64,000 bases of DNA from Dinoroseobacter sp. (GCA_030066795.1 JASJAW010000022.1:1-64000); one strand, 5' to 3'; shown: positions 54,121 to 64,000, numbered from the stretch's first letter. Notes: generated by a model not told the origin, from the sequence alone. A program made the numbers and translations.

Positions 54121-55587
54121 TTAAGCCTCCAGATCGCGCCAGCGCCGCCCATCACGATGCAGCAGCATCAAACTGTCCTCCGGGCCGTTTGTTCCCGGGT
54201 GATAAAGTTGTGGCACATCACGGCGCTTTTCCCAGCCAGCTACGATTGGATCTGTCCAAGCCCAGGCAGCCTCAACCTCATCGCCGCGCATAAAGAGCGT
54301 TTGGTTCCCCCGGATCACATCCATGATAAGACGCTCATAGGCATCAGGCATTTCGGCTCCTGTTTCGCCAAGCGCCTCTGCAAAAGACATATCAAGTGGT
54401 ACCTCGATCAACCGCATGCCGCCAGGACCAGGTTCCTTAATGGTGACTTGCAGAGTCATGCCTTCGTCAGGCTGGAGGCGGATTGTCAGAATATTAGCCG
54501 ACCGCCCGGCATCAACTCCGAATATCGAGTGCGGCGGTTCTTTAAACACCACCACGATCTCTGACACGCGCGCGCGCAGGCGCTTGCCAGTACGCAAATA
54601 AAACGGGATGCCGTTCCAGCGCCAGTTCGCGATATGCGCTTTCAGAGCGATAAAGCTTTCGGTTGTGCTTTGGGCGTTCTCAGCCTCCTCACGGTAGGAA
54701 GCGCCATCGTCACCAGCACGGTACTGCCCACGCACGATGTCTTCGGGTTCGACCGGTTCAAGCGCACGGATAACCTTGAGCTTCTCATCGCGCACAGCAT
54801 CCGGGTCGAATTTGCTGGGAGGCTCCATTGCGATCAGACACAAGAGCTGCATCAGGTGGTTTTGCACCATATCCCGCATAGCCCCGGACTTGTCGTAGTA
54901 GCCGCCGCGTCCACCGACGCCAACCGTTTCCGCGACCGTTATCTGGATATGATCAACAAACTGGGCGTTCCACAGAGGCTCGAACAGAAGATTGCCAAAC
55001 CGGACGGCCATCAGGTTCTGAACGGTTTCTTTCCCGAGGTAGTGATCGATACGGTAGATCTGATCTTCAGAAAAATACTGAGCGAGACCGCGGTTCAGGT
55101 TCTGAGCCGACTCAAGATCTCGACCGAAGGGTTTTTCAATCACGACGCGGCAGTTGGCCGTTGCGATCTGATGTTTGTAAAGGCGTTCTGCAAGATCGCT
55201 GAACAGGCCCGGGCCAACCGAGAAGTAGAACGCTCTCACGCACTCCCCTTTAAGCATTGCCTTGAGTTCAGCCCAGCCTCCGTCACCCCGCGCGTCAATA
55301 GCAACGTAATCAAGCAATTTCAGAAACGCAGAGAGCTGCTTGGTGTTTTGCGCAGCACCGGGCGAGAACTCATCAATCGCCGCCTTGATGAACTCCTGAA
55401 AACTCGCTGCATCCATTTCCGAGCGTGCTGCGCCTATGATCCGGGCCGTGTTTGGAAACTGTCCGGCAAGGTAGCGGCGGAACAAGCTCGGGAAAATCTT
55501 ACGGCGCGCAAGGTCGCCGCTGGCACCGAACACCACGAGTTCGAAGGGATCAACGGGAATGACACGCGCAACCATTTGCTTGTCCAC
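54121..55587 (-). CDS. zwf: Glucose-6-phosphate 1-dehydrogenase
   Basis: FELVVFGASGDLARRKIFPSLF, RIDHYLGKETVQNL. Confidence 0.97.
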   Translation of the reverse strand: MDKQMVARVIPVDPFELVVFGASGDLARRKIFPSLFRRYLAGQFPNTARIIGAARSEMDAASFQEFIKAAIDEFSPGAAQNTKQLSAFLKLLDYVAIDARGDGGWAELKAMLKGECVRAFYFSVGPGLFSDLAERLYKHQIATANCRVVIEKPFGRDLESAQNLNRGLAQYFSEDQIYRIDHYLGKETVQNLMAVRFGNLLFEPLWNAQFVDHIQITVAETVGVGGRGGYYDKSGAMRDMVQNHLMQLLCLIAMEPPSKFDPDAVRDEKLKVIRALEPVEPEDIVRGQYRAGDDGASYREEAENAQSTTESFIALKAHIANWRWNGIPFYLRTGKRLRARVSEIVVVFKEPPHSIFGVDAGRSANILTIRLQPDEGMTLQVTIKEPGPGGMRLIEVPLDMSFAEALGETGAEMPDAYERLIMDVIRGNQTLFMRGDEVEAAWAWTDPIVAGWEKRRDVPQLYHPGTNGPEDSLMLLHRDGRRWRDLEA

Positions 55588-55759
55588 TTCTTAGAGCTGC
55601 GCTTCGGTTAGCGCTAACAACGTTCGTTTATTCGGCAAACCGCGCGCTGTAAAGTCCGGGATCAGCTTAACGGCCAATCACAAGCCCGTCACTGGTTGAT
55701 GCGTGGCTTTTCAACACGACGGCGGCGCGTTACCTGAATGTGACGAACAGGAGAACACG

Positions 55760-56701
55760 ATGAAAGACCTCGCCGCCCCGGGTAAATTCCAGGATCCCTT
55801 TACGACCGCCAAAGGGGATACCCGCGCGTCGGTGAACCTTACAAATCCTGAGACGCTGTGGTTCAACACCGGTACGCTGTGCAACATTACCTGCGTGAAC
55901 TGCTATATCGAAAGCTCTCCCGAAAACGATCGTTTGGTTTATATCACCGCGGCCGAAGTGAACGGCTATCTCGACCAACTCGAAGATCGGAACTGGGGCG
56001 TCCGGGAAATCGGGTTTACCGGTGGCGAGCCGTTCATGAACCCCGAAATGATCGCAATGGCGGAGACCTGTCTTGCGCGCGGATACGAGGTCTTGATCCT
56101 GACCAACGCGATGCGCCCTATGATGCGCAAGCGAGTGCAGCAAGGTCTTGAGCGCCTAAACGAAGCCTACGGTGCCAAACTGACATTGCGCATATCGGTG
56201 GATCACTGGTCCGCAATCCACCACGACGAAGAACGTGGCACGGGCAGCTTCCAACGCACGCTTGAAGGCATGGACTGGCTGCGTGATACCGGGATCCGCA
56301 TGGCAGTGGCCGGACGCACCATGTGGGGAGAAACCGACGCCGAAAGCCGCGCGGGCTATGCCGCCTTGTATGCAGAGCGGGGCTATCCGATCGACGCCCA
56401 GAATCCAGGCGAGACGGTGCTCTTCCCCGAGATGGACGAAACCGTGGAAGTGCCCGAGATTACAACGGATTGCTGGGGTATCCTCAACAAGTCTCCGGAC
56501 AGTGTTATGTGTTCCTCGTCGCGGATGGTCGTCAAGCGCAAGGGCGCTGAGAGCCCGACAGTCCTGGCTTGTACGCTGCTGCCCTATGATACGCAGTTCG
56601 AACTGGGTGAAACCCTAGAAGAGGCCGAGCGCCCAGTTCACTTGAATCACCCGCACTGCGCCAAGTTCTGTGTGTTGGGCGGTGCAAGCTGTTCTGCCTG
56701 A
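55760..56701 (+). CDS. Radical SAM protein with extra C-terminal cysteines
   Basis: CNITCVNC (CxxxCxxC), GFTGGEPFMNPE; C-terminal HCAKFCVLGGASCSA; start trimmed. Confidence 0.9.
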   Translation: MKDLAAPGKFQDPFTTAKGDTRASVNLTNPETLWFNTGTLCNITCVNCYIESSPENDRLVYITAAEVNGYLDQLEDRNWGVREIGFTGGEPFMNPEMIAMAETCLARGYEVLILTNAMRPMMRKRVQQGLERLNEAYGAKLTLRISVDHWSAIHHDEERGTGSFQRTLEGMDWLRDTGIRMAVAGRTMWGETDAESRAGYAALYAERGYPIDAQNPGETVLFPEMDETVEVPEITTDCWGILNKSPDSVMCSSSRMVVKRKGAESPTVLACTLLPYDTQFELGETLEEAERPVHLNHPHCAKFCVLGGASCSA

Positions 56702-56705
56702 GTTT

Positions 56706-57671
56706 TCAGGTCATTGCGCACAGAAGCTCAAACATCAAAGACGCGCCAACATATGCGGTAACACCCGCCGGATCGAAGGGCGGTGACACCTCGACGAGAT
56801 CTGCGCCCACGATGTTGAGACCCCGCAGCGCACGCACGGCTTGTTGCCCCTGAAAAGAGGTCGGCCCACCGATTTCTGGCGTCCCGGTTCCGGGCGCATA
56901 GGCCGGGTCGAGAAAATCGATATCAAAAGAGACATAGGTACGCGCATCGCCCACAATTTCGCGCGCTTCCGCCATCACCGCAGGGATGCCGCGCTCAAAG
57001 ACTTCTTCGATACGGATAATTCGAATTCCGCTTTCAATTGCAAATTCAATATCTTCTGTGCCGTAATTCGTGCCACGAATGCCAATTTGCACAATCCGCT
57101 TGGGATCGAGCAATCCTTCCTCCACAGCGCGGCGGAACGGGGTGCCATGGGTGTAGATCTGGTCCCCGAAATAGCTGTCGAACAGATCAGTATGGCTATC
57201 AAACAGAACCAGCCCCAAGGGCTCTGCTTTGCCAAGCGCGCGCAACACCGGCAGCGTCGACAGGTGATCTCCCCCGGCTGTCAGCGGACGAATGTCCGCC
57301 GCAACGACCGCATCGTAAAAGGCAGTCACCCGTTCAAGCGTATCCTCAATTGAGGTCGGGTTTGGTCCAACATCACCCAGATCAGCACATTTCGCAGCCG
57401 TAAAAGGCGAATGCCCCGTGACGGGGTGCTGGGCCCGGATCATTGTGGAGTTGTCCCGCAACTGCCGGGGCCCGTGCCTTGGACCGGGCCGGTTAGTCGT
57501 GCCCGCGTCCCAAGGAATTCCGATCAGGCCGATCTCGACATCGGTGAAGCGCGGATGATCCGGTGGCACGTAAGGAAGGCGCATAAAGGTGGGCACACCG
57601 GCAAAACGCGGAAGATCAAAGCCCGAGACCGGGTGAAAAAAGCCGTCGTCCTCAGGCTTCAAGCTCGGCAT
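56706..57671 (-). CDS. speB: Agmatinase / arginase-family hydrolase
   Basis: GGDHLSTLPVLRAL, LFDSHTDLFDSYFG, YVSFDIDFLDPAYAPGTGTPEIGG. Confidence 0.92.
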   Translation of the reverse strand: MPSLKPEDDGFFHPVSGFDLPRFAGVPTFMRLPYVPPDHPRFTDVEIGLIGIPWDAGTTNRPGPRHGPRQLRDNSTMIRAQHPVTGHSPFTAAKCADLGDVGPNPTSIEDTLERVTAFYDAVVAADIRPLTAGGDHLSTLPVLRALGKAEPLGLVLFDSHTDLFDSYFGDQIYTHGTPFRRAVEEGLLDPKRIVQIGIRGTNYGTEDIEFAIESGIRIIRIEEVFERGIPAVMAEAREIVGDARTYVSFDIDFLDPAYAPGTGTPEIGGPTSFQGQQAVRALRGLNIVGADLVEVSPPFDPAGVTAYVGASLMFELLCAMT

Positions 57672-58248
57672 CCCAGTAGAGGAAATCCATCCAACTGTCG
57701 TGCAGGAAGTTCGGAGGGAACTTCCGCCCCATGTTCTGCAGATACGACGCGTTTGGTTGCAGGGGCTTCTTGCGCAGGCTCATACCGGACTGCGACAGGG
57801 TCTTGGACCCTTTCTTCAGGTTACACCTCGAACAAGCCGCAACCACGTTTTCCCAGCTTGTGATGCCGCCCCGGGCCCTTGGGGTGACATGGTCGAAGGT
57901 CAGATCCCCTTTGGCGCCGCAGTACTGGCACGAGAATTCATCCCTCAGAAACAAATTAAAGCGCGTGAAGGCCACGCGCTTTTGCGGTTTTACGAACTCT
58001 TTCAGTACCACAACCGAAGGTATCTTTATTTCAGTCGTCGGACTTCGGACCACATCGTCATATTCGGCGACGATCGTCACCCGATCAAGAAACGCCGCTT
58101 TTACTGCATCCTGCCAAGACCAAAGTGAAAGAGGGTAATAGCTGAGTGGCCTGTAATCTGCGTTAAGAACAAGTGCCGGATTGTGCCGCAGGTTCTGCGG
58201 CTCCCGCACAAAATTCGTTCTGAATTCGGTCGTCTTGCTGTCTAGCAT
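57652..58248 (-). CDS. HNH endonuclease-family protein
   Basis: FSCQYCGAKGDLTFDHVTPRARGGITSWENVVAACSRCNLKKGSKT; start trimmed. Confidence 0.9.
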   Translation of the reverse strand: MLDSKTTEFRTNFVREPQNLRHNPALVLNADYRPLSYYPLSLWSWQDAVKAAFLDRVTIVAEYDDVVRSPTTEIKIPSVVVLKEFVKPQKRVAFTRFNLFLRDEFSCQYCGAKGDLTFDHVTPRARGGITSWENVVAACSRCNLKKGSKTLSQSGMSLRKKPLQPNASYLQNMGRKFPPNFLHDSWMDFLYWDAELEA

Positions 58249-58423
58249 TGTGACTCCGTCTCCGCCTCGTCTGCCCGTTTCTGGCATCAAGGCGGGACGC
58301 CCCGCCCCGATCTCTTGTTTGAAACTATATATGGCGTGTCCGCCCTGACAACCCCCACGACATGCGGTGGTTTACGCACAGGTTGGCGGTGCATTCTGAC
58401 ACGTACATGACGGGTCAAAACGT

Positions 58424-59086
58424 CTAGATTTTAAGCTTGTCCTTCATAAAGGCCAGTGCAACCGACAAGCCATCCGGGGCGATTCCATGAGCGGTGCCCT
58501 CCGATACGTGCGCGTAGGTTTCGAATCCTGCCTCCGTCAACGCATTTGCCGCCTCTGGCAACGAACTTGGTGGCACAACATCATCTGCGTCCCCATGGAT
58601 CAGCATGACCGGAGGTTTGACAACCGCCTCGTCTGCAAGAAGTTCCGGCCCCAGAAGGCGCCCCGAGAAGCCGACAATGCCGGCAACGGCATCGCCCCGG
58701 CGGGGCGCGACATGCAGGCTCATCATCGTGCCTTGGGAGAATCCAAGCAGGATCAATTGAGAAACCGGTATCCCCTCTTCGAAAAGCACCTGATCAAGAA
58801 AAGCGTTCAAGTCATCTGCCGCCGCCATCATCCCCTTGGTGGCGTCTTCCTCGCTTGAGCCGTCCAACCACGGGATCGGGAACCACTGATACCCAAAGGG
58901 GTTGTTTACACAGCGCTCGGGGGCGTTCGGCGACAGGAAGGCCGTGTCGGGCATGTGTGGCATCAGTGGATCCGCCAGACCGAGCAGGTCGTTCCCGTCC
59001 GCCCCGTAGCCGTGCAGCAGGACAACGATCCGTTTTGCAGTGCCCTGTGCGGGGCCTTTGCGGCCAAAATCAAGCGTGCGTGTCAT
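58424..59086 (-). CDS. Alpha/beta-hydrolase (phospholipase/carboxylesterase family)
   Basis: VVLLHGYGADGNDLLGLADPL, LLGFSQGTMMSLH, LIHGDADDVVPPS. Confidence 0.9.
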   Translation of the reverse strand: MTRTLDFGRKGPAQGTAKRIVVLLHGYGADGNDLLGLADPLMPHMPDTAFLSPNAPERCVNNPFGYQWFPIPWLDGSSEEDATKGMMAAADDLNAFLDQVLFEEGIPVSQLILLGFSQGTMMSLHVAPRRGDAVAGIVGFSGRLLGPELLADEAVVKPPVMLIHGDADDVVPPSSLPEAANALTEAGFETYAHVSEGTAHGIAPDGLSVALAFMKDKLKI

Positions 59087-59706
59087 CGGATTCCTTCCCG
59101 GTTCTTAGCGACGTGGTAGTAGGCCCAAAGCGTGCGGGCAGCAACCGCGCGCCACGGGCTCCACGCTTCGGCCATTTCGCGAAGTACGCGCTCTGATGGT
59201 CGATCCTCGAGATCGAACAGCAGCCGTACCGATTCCTGCAGCGCCAGATCACCCGGCGCGAACACATCTGCATGTCCGAGCGAGAACATGGCATAGATTT
59301 CGGCCGTCCAGCGCCCGATTCCGGGAACTTCGACCAGTGTGGCAATCACGTCCTCGGTGGGGGCGCCCCGCAATTCAGCGTATGGCAACCGCGCTTCGGC
59401 CAGCGCCTTGGCATATCTAATTTTCTGGCGGGACAGGCCAGCTGCGCGCAAGTGTTCTTCGCTGGCCCAGAGCACCTTGCGCGGCCCGGTCAGCTTCGCC
59501 GCCTTCAGCCGTTCCCAGATTGCGTTGGCCGCCGCAACCGAGACCTGTTGGCTGACAATTGCCCCAAGCAACGCCTCAAACCCGTCCTTACGACGGCGAA
59601 GCGGCAAAGGACCTGTTTGGTTGAGCGCGGAGGCAAACCGCGGCTCGCGCGCCGCCAGATGCGCGGCCCCCTCGGCCACACAGGCGTCAGAGTGAATAAT
59701 CCGCAT
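59083..59706 (-). CDS. DNA-3-methyladenine glycosylase II (AlkA-like, HhH-GPD)
   Basis: LLGAIVSQQVSVAAANAIW...LVEVPGIGRWTAEIYAMFSLGHADVFAPGDLALQ. Confidence 0.92.
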   Translation of the reverse strand: MRIIHSDACVAEGAAHLAAREPRFASALNQTGPLPLRRRKDGFEALLGAIVSQQVSVAAANAIWERLKAAKLTGPRKVLWASEEHLRAAGLSRQKIRYAKALAEARLPYAELRGAPTEDVIATLVEVPGIGRWTAEIYAMFSLGHADVFAPGDLALQESVRLLFDLEDRPSERVLREMAEAWSPWRAVAARTLWAYYHVAKNREGIR

Positions 59707-60439
59707 GGGTCAGCTTCTCGATCCAGTTCAGGGCGTCAATGCGAGAGCTCACGTGCGGGATGCCGGTGTAGTCGGGTCTCCGGATCATCAGCACCGGAAT
59801 ACCCAGCTCACGCGCAGCATCAAGCTTGGAACGGGACGCCTGCCCCCCCGCCTGTTTGACGATCAGCACAGTAATACCAAGCCGTTCGAATAGCGCCATT
59901 TCGTCCGCAATTGAAAACGGAGGTCGCCCGACCAGGAACTCGCCGTTCTCGAATGGATAGGGCGCTTCAGGCGGGTCGATTTGACGACACCACGTGTAGG
60001 CCGCTCTCATCGACGAAAAACGTTCCAGCGTTTGCCGCCCGGTGGCAAGGAACACACGGTCGTTGGGCGTTACAAGTGCCGAGGCCGCCGCTTCATCGGA
60101 CACCTCGCGCCAAGTATCGCCTGTTTGCGGAACCCAGGCCGGACGCAAGAGCAACCGGTAAGGAATGTGACGTACAGCGCAGACCCTTGCGGTGCGACGG
60201 GTGATCTGTTCCGCGAAGGGATGGGTTGCATCAAGAACAGCGTCAGGGCGTTCGGCACCCAGATAAGAAACGAACCCCGCCTCCCCTCCGAAACCGCCCA
60301 CGCGCGTGGGGGCGTGTCCGATCAAGGGCGCCCTCGTTGCACCGGCAAGCGAGACTGTCAGGTTGATCTCTGGTCTTGTCGACAGGGTTTCTGCGAGGCT
60401 GCGCGCTTCTGCGGTGCCTCCGAGCATCAGAAGCTTCAT
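59687..60439 (-). CDS. cobK: Cobalt-precorrin-6A reductase
   Basis: MKLLMLGGTAEARSLAETL, DATHPFAEQITRRTARVC, FLATGRQTLERF. Confidence 0.92.
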   Translation of the reverse strand: MKLLMLGGTAEARSLAETLSTRPEINLTVSLAGATRAPLIGHAPTRVGGFGGEAGFVSYLGAERPDAVLDATHPFAEQITRRTARVCAVRHIPYRLLLRPAWVPQTGDTWREVSDEAAASALVTPNDRVFLATGRQTLERFSSMRAAYTWCRQIDPPEAPYPFENGEFLVGRPPFSIADEMALFERLGITVLIVKQAGGQASRSKLDAARELGIPVLMIRRPDYTGIPHVSSRIDALNWIEKLTHADYSL

Positions 60440-61482
60440 GACCCGGCCTGCGCGATAATCTGCCCTTGCCGATCGGTGACGATCACATCCACTGCGACGC
60501 CACGTCCGACCACTGCGCAGGCCCGCGCCTGAGCCGTTTTCGCGACATAGGCGGCCATCGGGGTGCCAAGCGCCTCATAGGCTTCCAAAGTAGTATTCAT
60601 GCCGGCAATCTCGGGTGCATCGAGGGCAGATGCAAGCATGCGCAGATCGACTTGAGAGCGGCCAGAATGCAGATCGAGCGCGCCCTGCGCCAGCTTCGTC
60701 AGCTTTGCGATACCACCTCCAATGGTCAGGCGCGGCACAGGATGTTTTGCAAGGTACTTCATCAGGCCGCCGGCAAAGTCGCCCATATCAAGCATTGCAT
60801 GATCCGGCAGGCCGTAATGGGACTGTACGGCGCGCTCAGACTGTGCACCCGTGCAGCCCGCCACATGGTCCAGACCTTCGGCGCGCGCCACGTCAATCCC
60901 ACGATGTATCGACGCGATCCAGGCCGCGCACGAAAACGGTCGCACCACGCCGGTCGTACCCAAAACGGACAGTCCACCGACAATTCCCAACCGAGGGTTC
61001 CACGTCTTAGCAGCAAGCGCCTCGCCCCCGGGAATGGATATGGTTATCTCAATGTCCGGGGTCTGCCCGTGAGCTTCGGCCATCTCTGCAACGACAGCGG
61101 TCATCATCTCTCGCGGCACGGGGTTGATCGCAGGCTCTCCCGGCGGGATCGGCAATCCCGCCTTGGTAACATGCCCGACCCCATCTCCCGCGCGAAAAAC
61201 GACCCCCCCTTGCGATTGCGCCACACGCGCAACAATCAGCGCGCCATGCGTGACGTCTGGGTCATCGCCCGCGTCCTTGGTAATACCGACTTCCGCCCAA
61301 TGCGCCCCCTCCGCAACATGGGCCAGCGCGAATTCCGGGGTCTCTCCTTTGGGCAGTGTGATGGACACGCTCTCGGGAAACGCGCCGGTCCAAAGCCGCG
61401 TCAACGCCGCCTTGGTCGCGGCTGTCGCGCAGGCACCGGTTGTCCAACCGCGCCGTAACTCCTGATCTGGTTTCCTGCTCAT
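60436..61482 (-). CDS. cbiD: Cobalt-precorrin-5B (C1)-methyltransferase
   Basis: LRRGWTTGACATAATKAAL, VGGLSVLGTTGVVRPFS; ATGA overlap with cobK. Confidence 0.94.
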   Translation of the reverse strand: MSRKPDQELRRGWTTGACATAATKAALTRLWTGAFPESVSITLPKGETPEFALAHVAEGAHWAEVGITKDAGDDPDVTHGALIVARVAQSQGGVVFRAGDGVGHVTKAGLPIPPGEPAINPVPREMMTAVVAEMAEAHGQTPDIEITISIPGGEALAAKTWNPRLGIVGGLSVLGTTGVVRPFSCAAWIASIHRGIDVARAEGLDHVAGCTGAQSERAVQSHYGLPDHAMLDMGDFAGGLMKYLAKHPVPRLTIGGGIAKLTKLAQGALDLHSGRSQVDLRMLASALDAPEIAGMNTTLEAYEALGTPMAAYVAKTAQARACAVVGRGVAVDVIVTDRQGQIIAQAGS

Positions 61483-61581
61483 CCTCTGCGACTATAGGCT
61501 GCGGAAAATCTGTCGCCAATTCCAAGATTTGCGCCGCGTGTGGGCTTTCTTTCGCGCGGCTCAATGCGCCATAACAGTCGG

Positions 61582-62427
61582 ATGAACGACTCGATGCTTT
61601 CCGACTTGCCCCGGATGCAGAAGGGCTGGGTCTGGCTTTGCGGCGCAGGTCCAGGTGATCCGGGCTTGCTGACCCTGCACGCCGTGAACGCCCTGCGGCA
61701 AGCGGATGTAATCATCTATGACGCGCTGGTAGACGACCGGATTCTGGAATGGGCCGGACCGGGCGCCGAGTGTATCTATGCCGGAAAACGTGGCGGCAAG
61801 CCTTCCGCACTCCAGCGCGATATCTCGCTGCGGCTGGTGGAGCTTGCGCGCGCGGGAAACCGCGTTCTGCGGCTGAAGGGCGGCGATCCCTTCGTCTTCG
61901 GGCGCGGTGGAGAGGAGGCTCAGACGCTGGTCCAGCACGGTGTACCGATCCGGATCATCCCCGGCATCACGGCAGGCATTGGAGGTCTTGCCTATGCAGG
62001 CGTGCCCGTAACCCATCGCGACGTGAACCAGTCGGTCACCTTCGTTACCGGCCACGACCAGTCAGGGCAGACACCAAGCGCGCTGGACTGGGCAGCGATC
62101 GCCAAGGGAAGCCAGGTGATCGTAGTGTATATGGGCATGAAGCATATTGCACGCATCGCGTCCCAGCTGATCGACGGCGGGCGCGACCCGAACGACCCGG
62201 TCGCGGTCGTAACAACTGCGACCATGGACAGTCAGCAAGTCTTGGAGACAACGCTTGCACGTGCAGCGGACGACATCGCGCGCGCAGCGCTGGAACCCCC
62301 GGCGATCATCTGTATCGGCCAGGCCGTGCTGATGCGGCAGGTACTAGACTGGCAGGCCATGCTCGACGGCGCAGTTCCGCGCAATACCGACCCGCTGGAC
62401 CGGGGCCGCCCGGCGGAAAGCGCGTGA
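61582..62427 (+). CDS. cobA: Uroporphyrinogen-III C-methyltransferase
   Basis: VWLCGAGPGDPGLLTLHAVNALRQADVIIYDALV, RLKGGDPFVFGRGGEEA; start codon uncertain. Confidence 0.94.
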   Translation: MNDSMLSDLPRMQKGWVWLCGAGPGDPGLLTLHAVNALRQADVIIYDALVDDRILEWAGPGAECIYAGKRGGKPSALQRDISLRLVELARAGNRVLRLKGGDPFVFGRGGEEAQTLVQHGVPIRIIPGITAGIGGLAYAGVPVTHRDVNQSVTFVTGHDQSGQTPSALDWAAIAKGSQVIVVYMGMKHIARIASQLIDGGRDPNDPVAVVTTATMDSQQVLETTLARAADDIARAALEPPAIICIGQAVLMRQVLDWQAMLDGAVPRNTDPLDRGRPAESA

Positions 62428-63704
62428 CCGCAGGACGTGGGCTGATCCTCGCCGCACCAAGCTCGGGCAGCGGCAAAACAACCATTACTCTCGGCCTTCT
62501 GCACGCGTTCAAGCGCAACGGAATTGCAGTGCGCGGCGCAAAATCCGGCCCCGATTATATTGACCCAGCCTTCCACAAGGCGGCCTGCGGAACACCCTCG
62601 CTCAATCTGGACGCCTGGGGCATGTCTCAAAAGCGGCTCGACGAGCTGTCTGCTGGCGACGGGTTGCTGCTGATTGAAGGAGCGATGGGTCTCTTCGATG
62701 GCGCACCGCCGGACGGTCGCGGAGCGTCGGCGGATCTGGCCAGACAAATGAACCTTCCCATTGTGCTGATTGTCGATGCCGCGCGCATGAGCCAGTCCAT
62801 CGCGGCCCTGGTCGCCGGGTTTGCCCGGCACGATCCGAATGTCCGGATCGGCGGCATCCTGTTGAACAAGGTCGGTAGTGACCGCCATACGCGGATTCTG
62901 CGCGCGGCGCTCGCGCCGCTCGGAATACCGGTGTTGGGCGCAATCCGACGGAATGCTAACCTGGCCCTGCCAAGTCGGCATCTGGGGTTGGTCCAGGCTT
63001 CCGAGCATGCGGAACTGGACGCTTTCCTCAGGACTGCGGCCGATGCGGTAGCTGCTCAAGTGGACCTCGACGCGCTCGTCCGTCTGGCGGCACCGCTGCC
63101 TGCGCCGCCACCTGCACCACCGCCCCGTGCTGTTTTCCCGCGCAAGGTTGCTGTTGCACGTGATGCGGCTTTCACCTTCCTTTACCCGCATCAGGAACGG
63201 GGCTGGCGGCAAAGCGGGACACGCATCGCGTTTTTCTCACCGCTTGCGGACGAGCCCGTACCCGAGGCCGACATGGTCTTTCTGCCTGGCGGTTATCCCG
63301 AGTTGCACGCCGAGGGCCTCGCATCGGCCAACAGGTTTTTCGACAGCCTCCGCGACATCGCAAAGACAAGCCTGATCTATGGCGAATGCGGCGGCTACAT
63401 GGTGCTGGGCGAAAGCCTGACCGATGCGGAGGGTGTCACGCACAAGATGGCGGGCTTGCTGGGGCTGCACAGCAGCTTCAAGGAAAGACGGCTGCATCTC
63501 GGCTACCGCACACTAACCAGCCGCTCCACCCTGCTGACAGGGCGCTACGCGGCGCATGAGTTTCACTATGCGACTACGGTGTCAGCCGAGGGCACACCAC
63601 TGTTCGAAGCCAAGGATGCAGAGGGCAACACCCTGTCCCCGATGGGTCTGCAAGCGGGGCGTGTGATGGGGTCTTTTGCGCATATCATCGACGCTTTGGA
63701 ATAA
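62424..63704 (+). CDS. cobB: Cobyrinate a,c-diamide synthase
   Basis: GLILAAPSSGSGKTTITLGLLHAFKR, GPDYIDPAFH, GECGGYMVLGESL; GTG start overlapping the cobA stop. Confidence 0.95.
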   Translation: MTAGRGLILAAPSSGSGKTTITLGLLHAFKRNGIAVRGAKSGPDYIDPAFHKAACGTPSLNLDAWGMSQKRLDELSAGDGLLLIEGAMGLFDGAPPDGRGASADLARQMNLPIVLIVDAARMSQSIAALVAGFARHDPNVRIGGILLNKVGSDRHTRILRAALAPLGIPVLGAIRRNANLALPSRHLGLVQASEHAELDAFLRTAADAVAAQVDLDALVRLAAPLPAPPPAPPPRAVFPRKVAVARDAAFTFLYPHQERGWRQSGTRIAFFSPLADEPVPEADMVFLPGGYPELHAEGLASANRFFDSLRDIAKTSLIYGECGGYMVLGESLTDAEGVTHKMAGLLGLHSSFKERRLHLGYRTLTSRSTLLTGRYAAHEFHYATTVSAEGTPLFEAKDAEGNTLSPMGLQAGRVMGSFAHIIDALE

Positions 63705-63754
63705 GTCCTTTCTGTCATATGGACTTGCCCCCCGCTTCGGAGTAGCCGTGACCC

Positions 63755-64000
63755 ATGGCCGACATCGCCCCCCCGCTAGACTCCCCGAACGATGCGCGCG
63801 CCAAGCGCAACGTCGCCGTGCTTGTCGCCGCTCAGGCGGTACTGGGCAGCCAGATCACCATGATTTTCGTCATTGGCGGGCTGGCCGGTCAGATGCTGGC
63901 CCCGAACCCGTGCCTCGCCACCCTGCCGATCTCACTGATCGTATTTGGATCGATGACCACCGCGCCCTGGCTCAGCACCATCATGCAACGCTACGGGCGT
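63755..64000 (+). CDS. Membrane transporter, probable MFS (truncated by window end)
   Basis: MADIAPPLDSPNDARAKRNVAVLVAAQAVLGSQITMIFVIGGLAGQMLAPNPCLATLPISLIVFGSMTTAPWLSTIMQRYGR. Confidence 0.7.
   Translation, partial: MADIAPPLDSPNDARAKRNVAVLVAAQAVLGSQITMIFVIGGLAGQMLAPNPCLATLPISLIVFGSMTTAPWLSTIMQRYGR

Noticed and set aside
60466-61458. 330-aa plus-strand ORF
   Set aside because: Antisense to cbiD; no domain and Arg-rich.

Overview
Alphaproteobacterial chromosome segment, most like Rhodobacteraceae/Roseobacter by gene content and order. It is densely coded, with about 64 supported CDSs and 2 tRNAs. I recognised no CRISPR array, transposase, integrase or phage module. Main blocks: sspB; fumC with a small DUF4169/RHH operon; a TRAP transporter operon enclosing an FAD monooxygenase; dedA-like/dsbB; gyrA; trmFO-gluQ; olsBA (ornithine lipids); a ChpT-like phosphotransferase; rplU-rpmA-GNAT-GNAT-obgE-proB-proA; tRNA-Ser; a complete assimilatory nitrate locus (Rrf2 regulator, nasT, nasS, structured leader with terminator, nrtA, nrtB, fused nrtC/D-type ATPase, nirB, nirD, nasA, TrpD2-like protein, cysG); rlmE; ppx/gppA; a corrinoid/methyl-THF methyltransferase module (PF13769-like protein, MeTr, AraC regulator, lipoprotein, RACo-like activator); tRNA-Gly; pgi-pgl-zwf; a radical SAM protein; speB; HNH; alkA-like; and a cobK/cbiD | cobA/cobB cobalamin block. 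The observations most worth following up are: (1) a NasT/ANTAR-type antitermination leader between nasS and nrtA; (2) matching Gly-rich plus RRRRR-G C-terminal tails on the separately encoded MeTr and RACo-like proteins, suggesting a shared docking tag in a multi-part cobalamin enzyme; (3) a perfect 7-6-7 palindrome in front of the Rrf2 gene; (4) a strong nrtA/nrtB intercistronic hairpin; (5) an L21 ribosomal protein with an Ala/Lys-rich, helix-hairpin-helix-like C-terminal extension. All product calls come from reading the translations; no database search was run.
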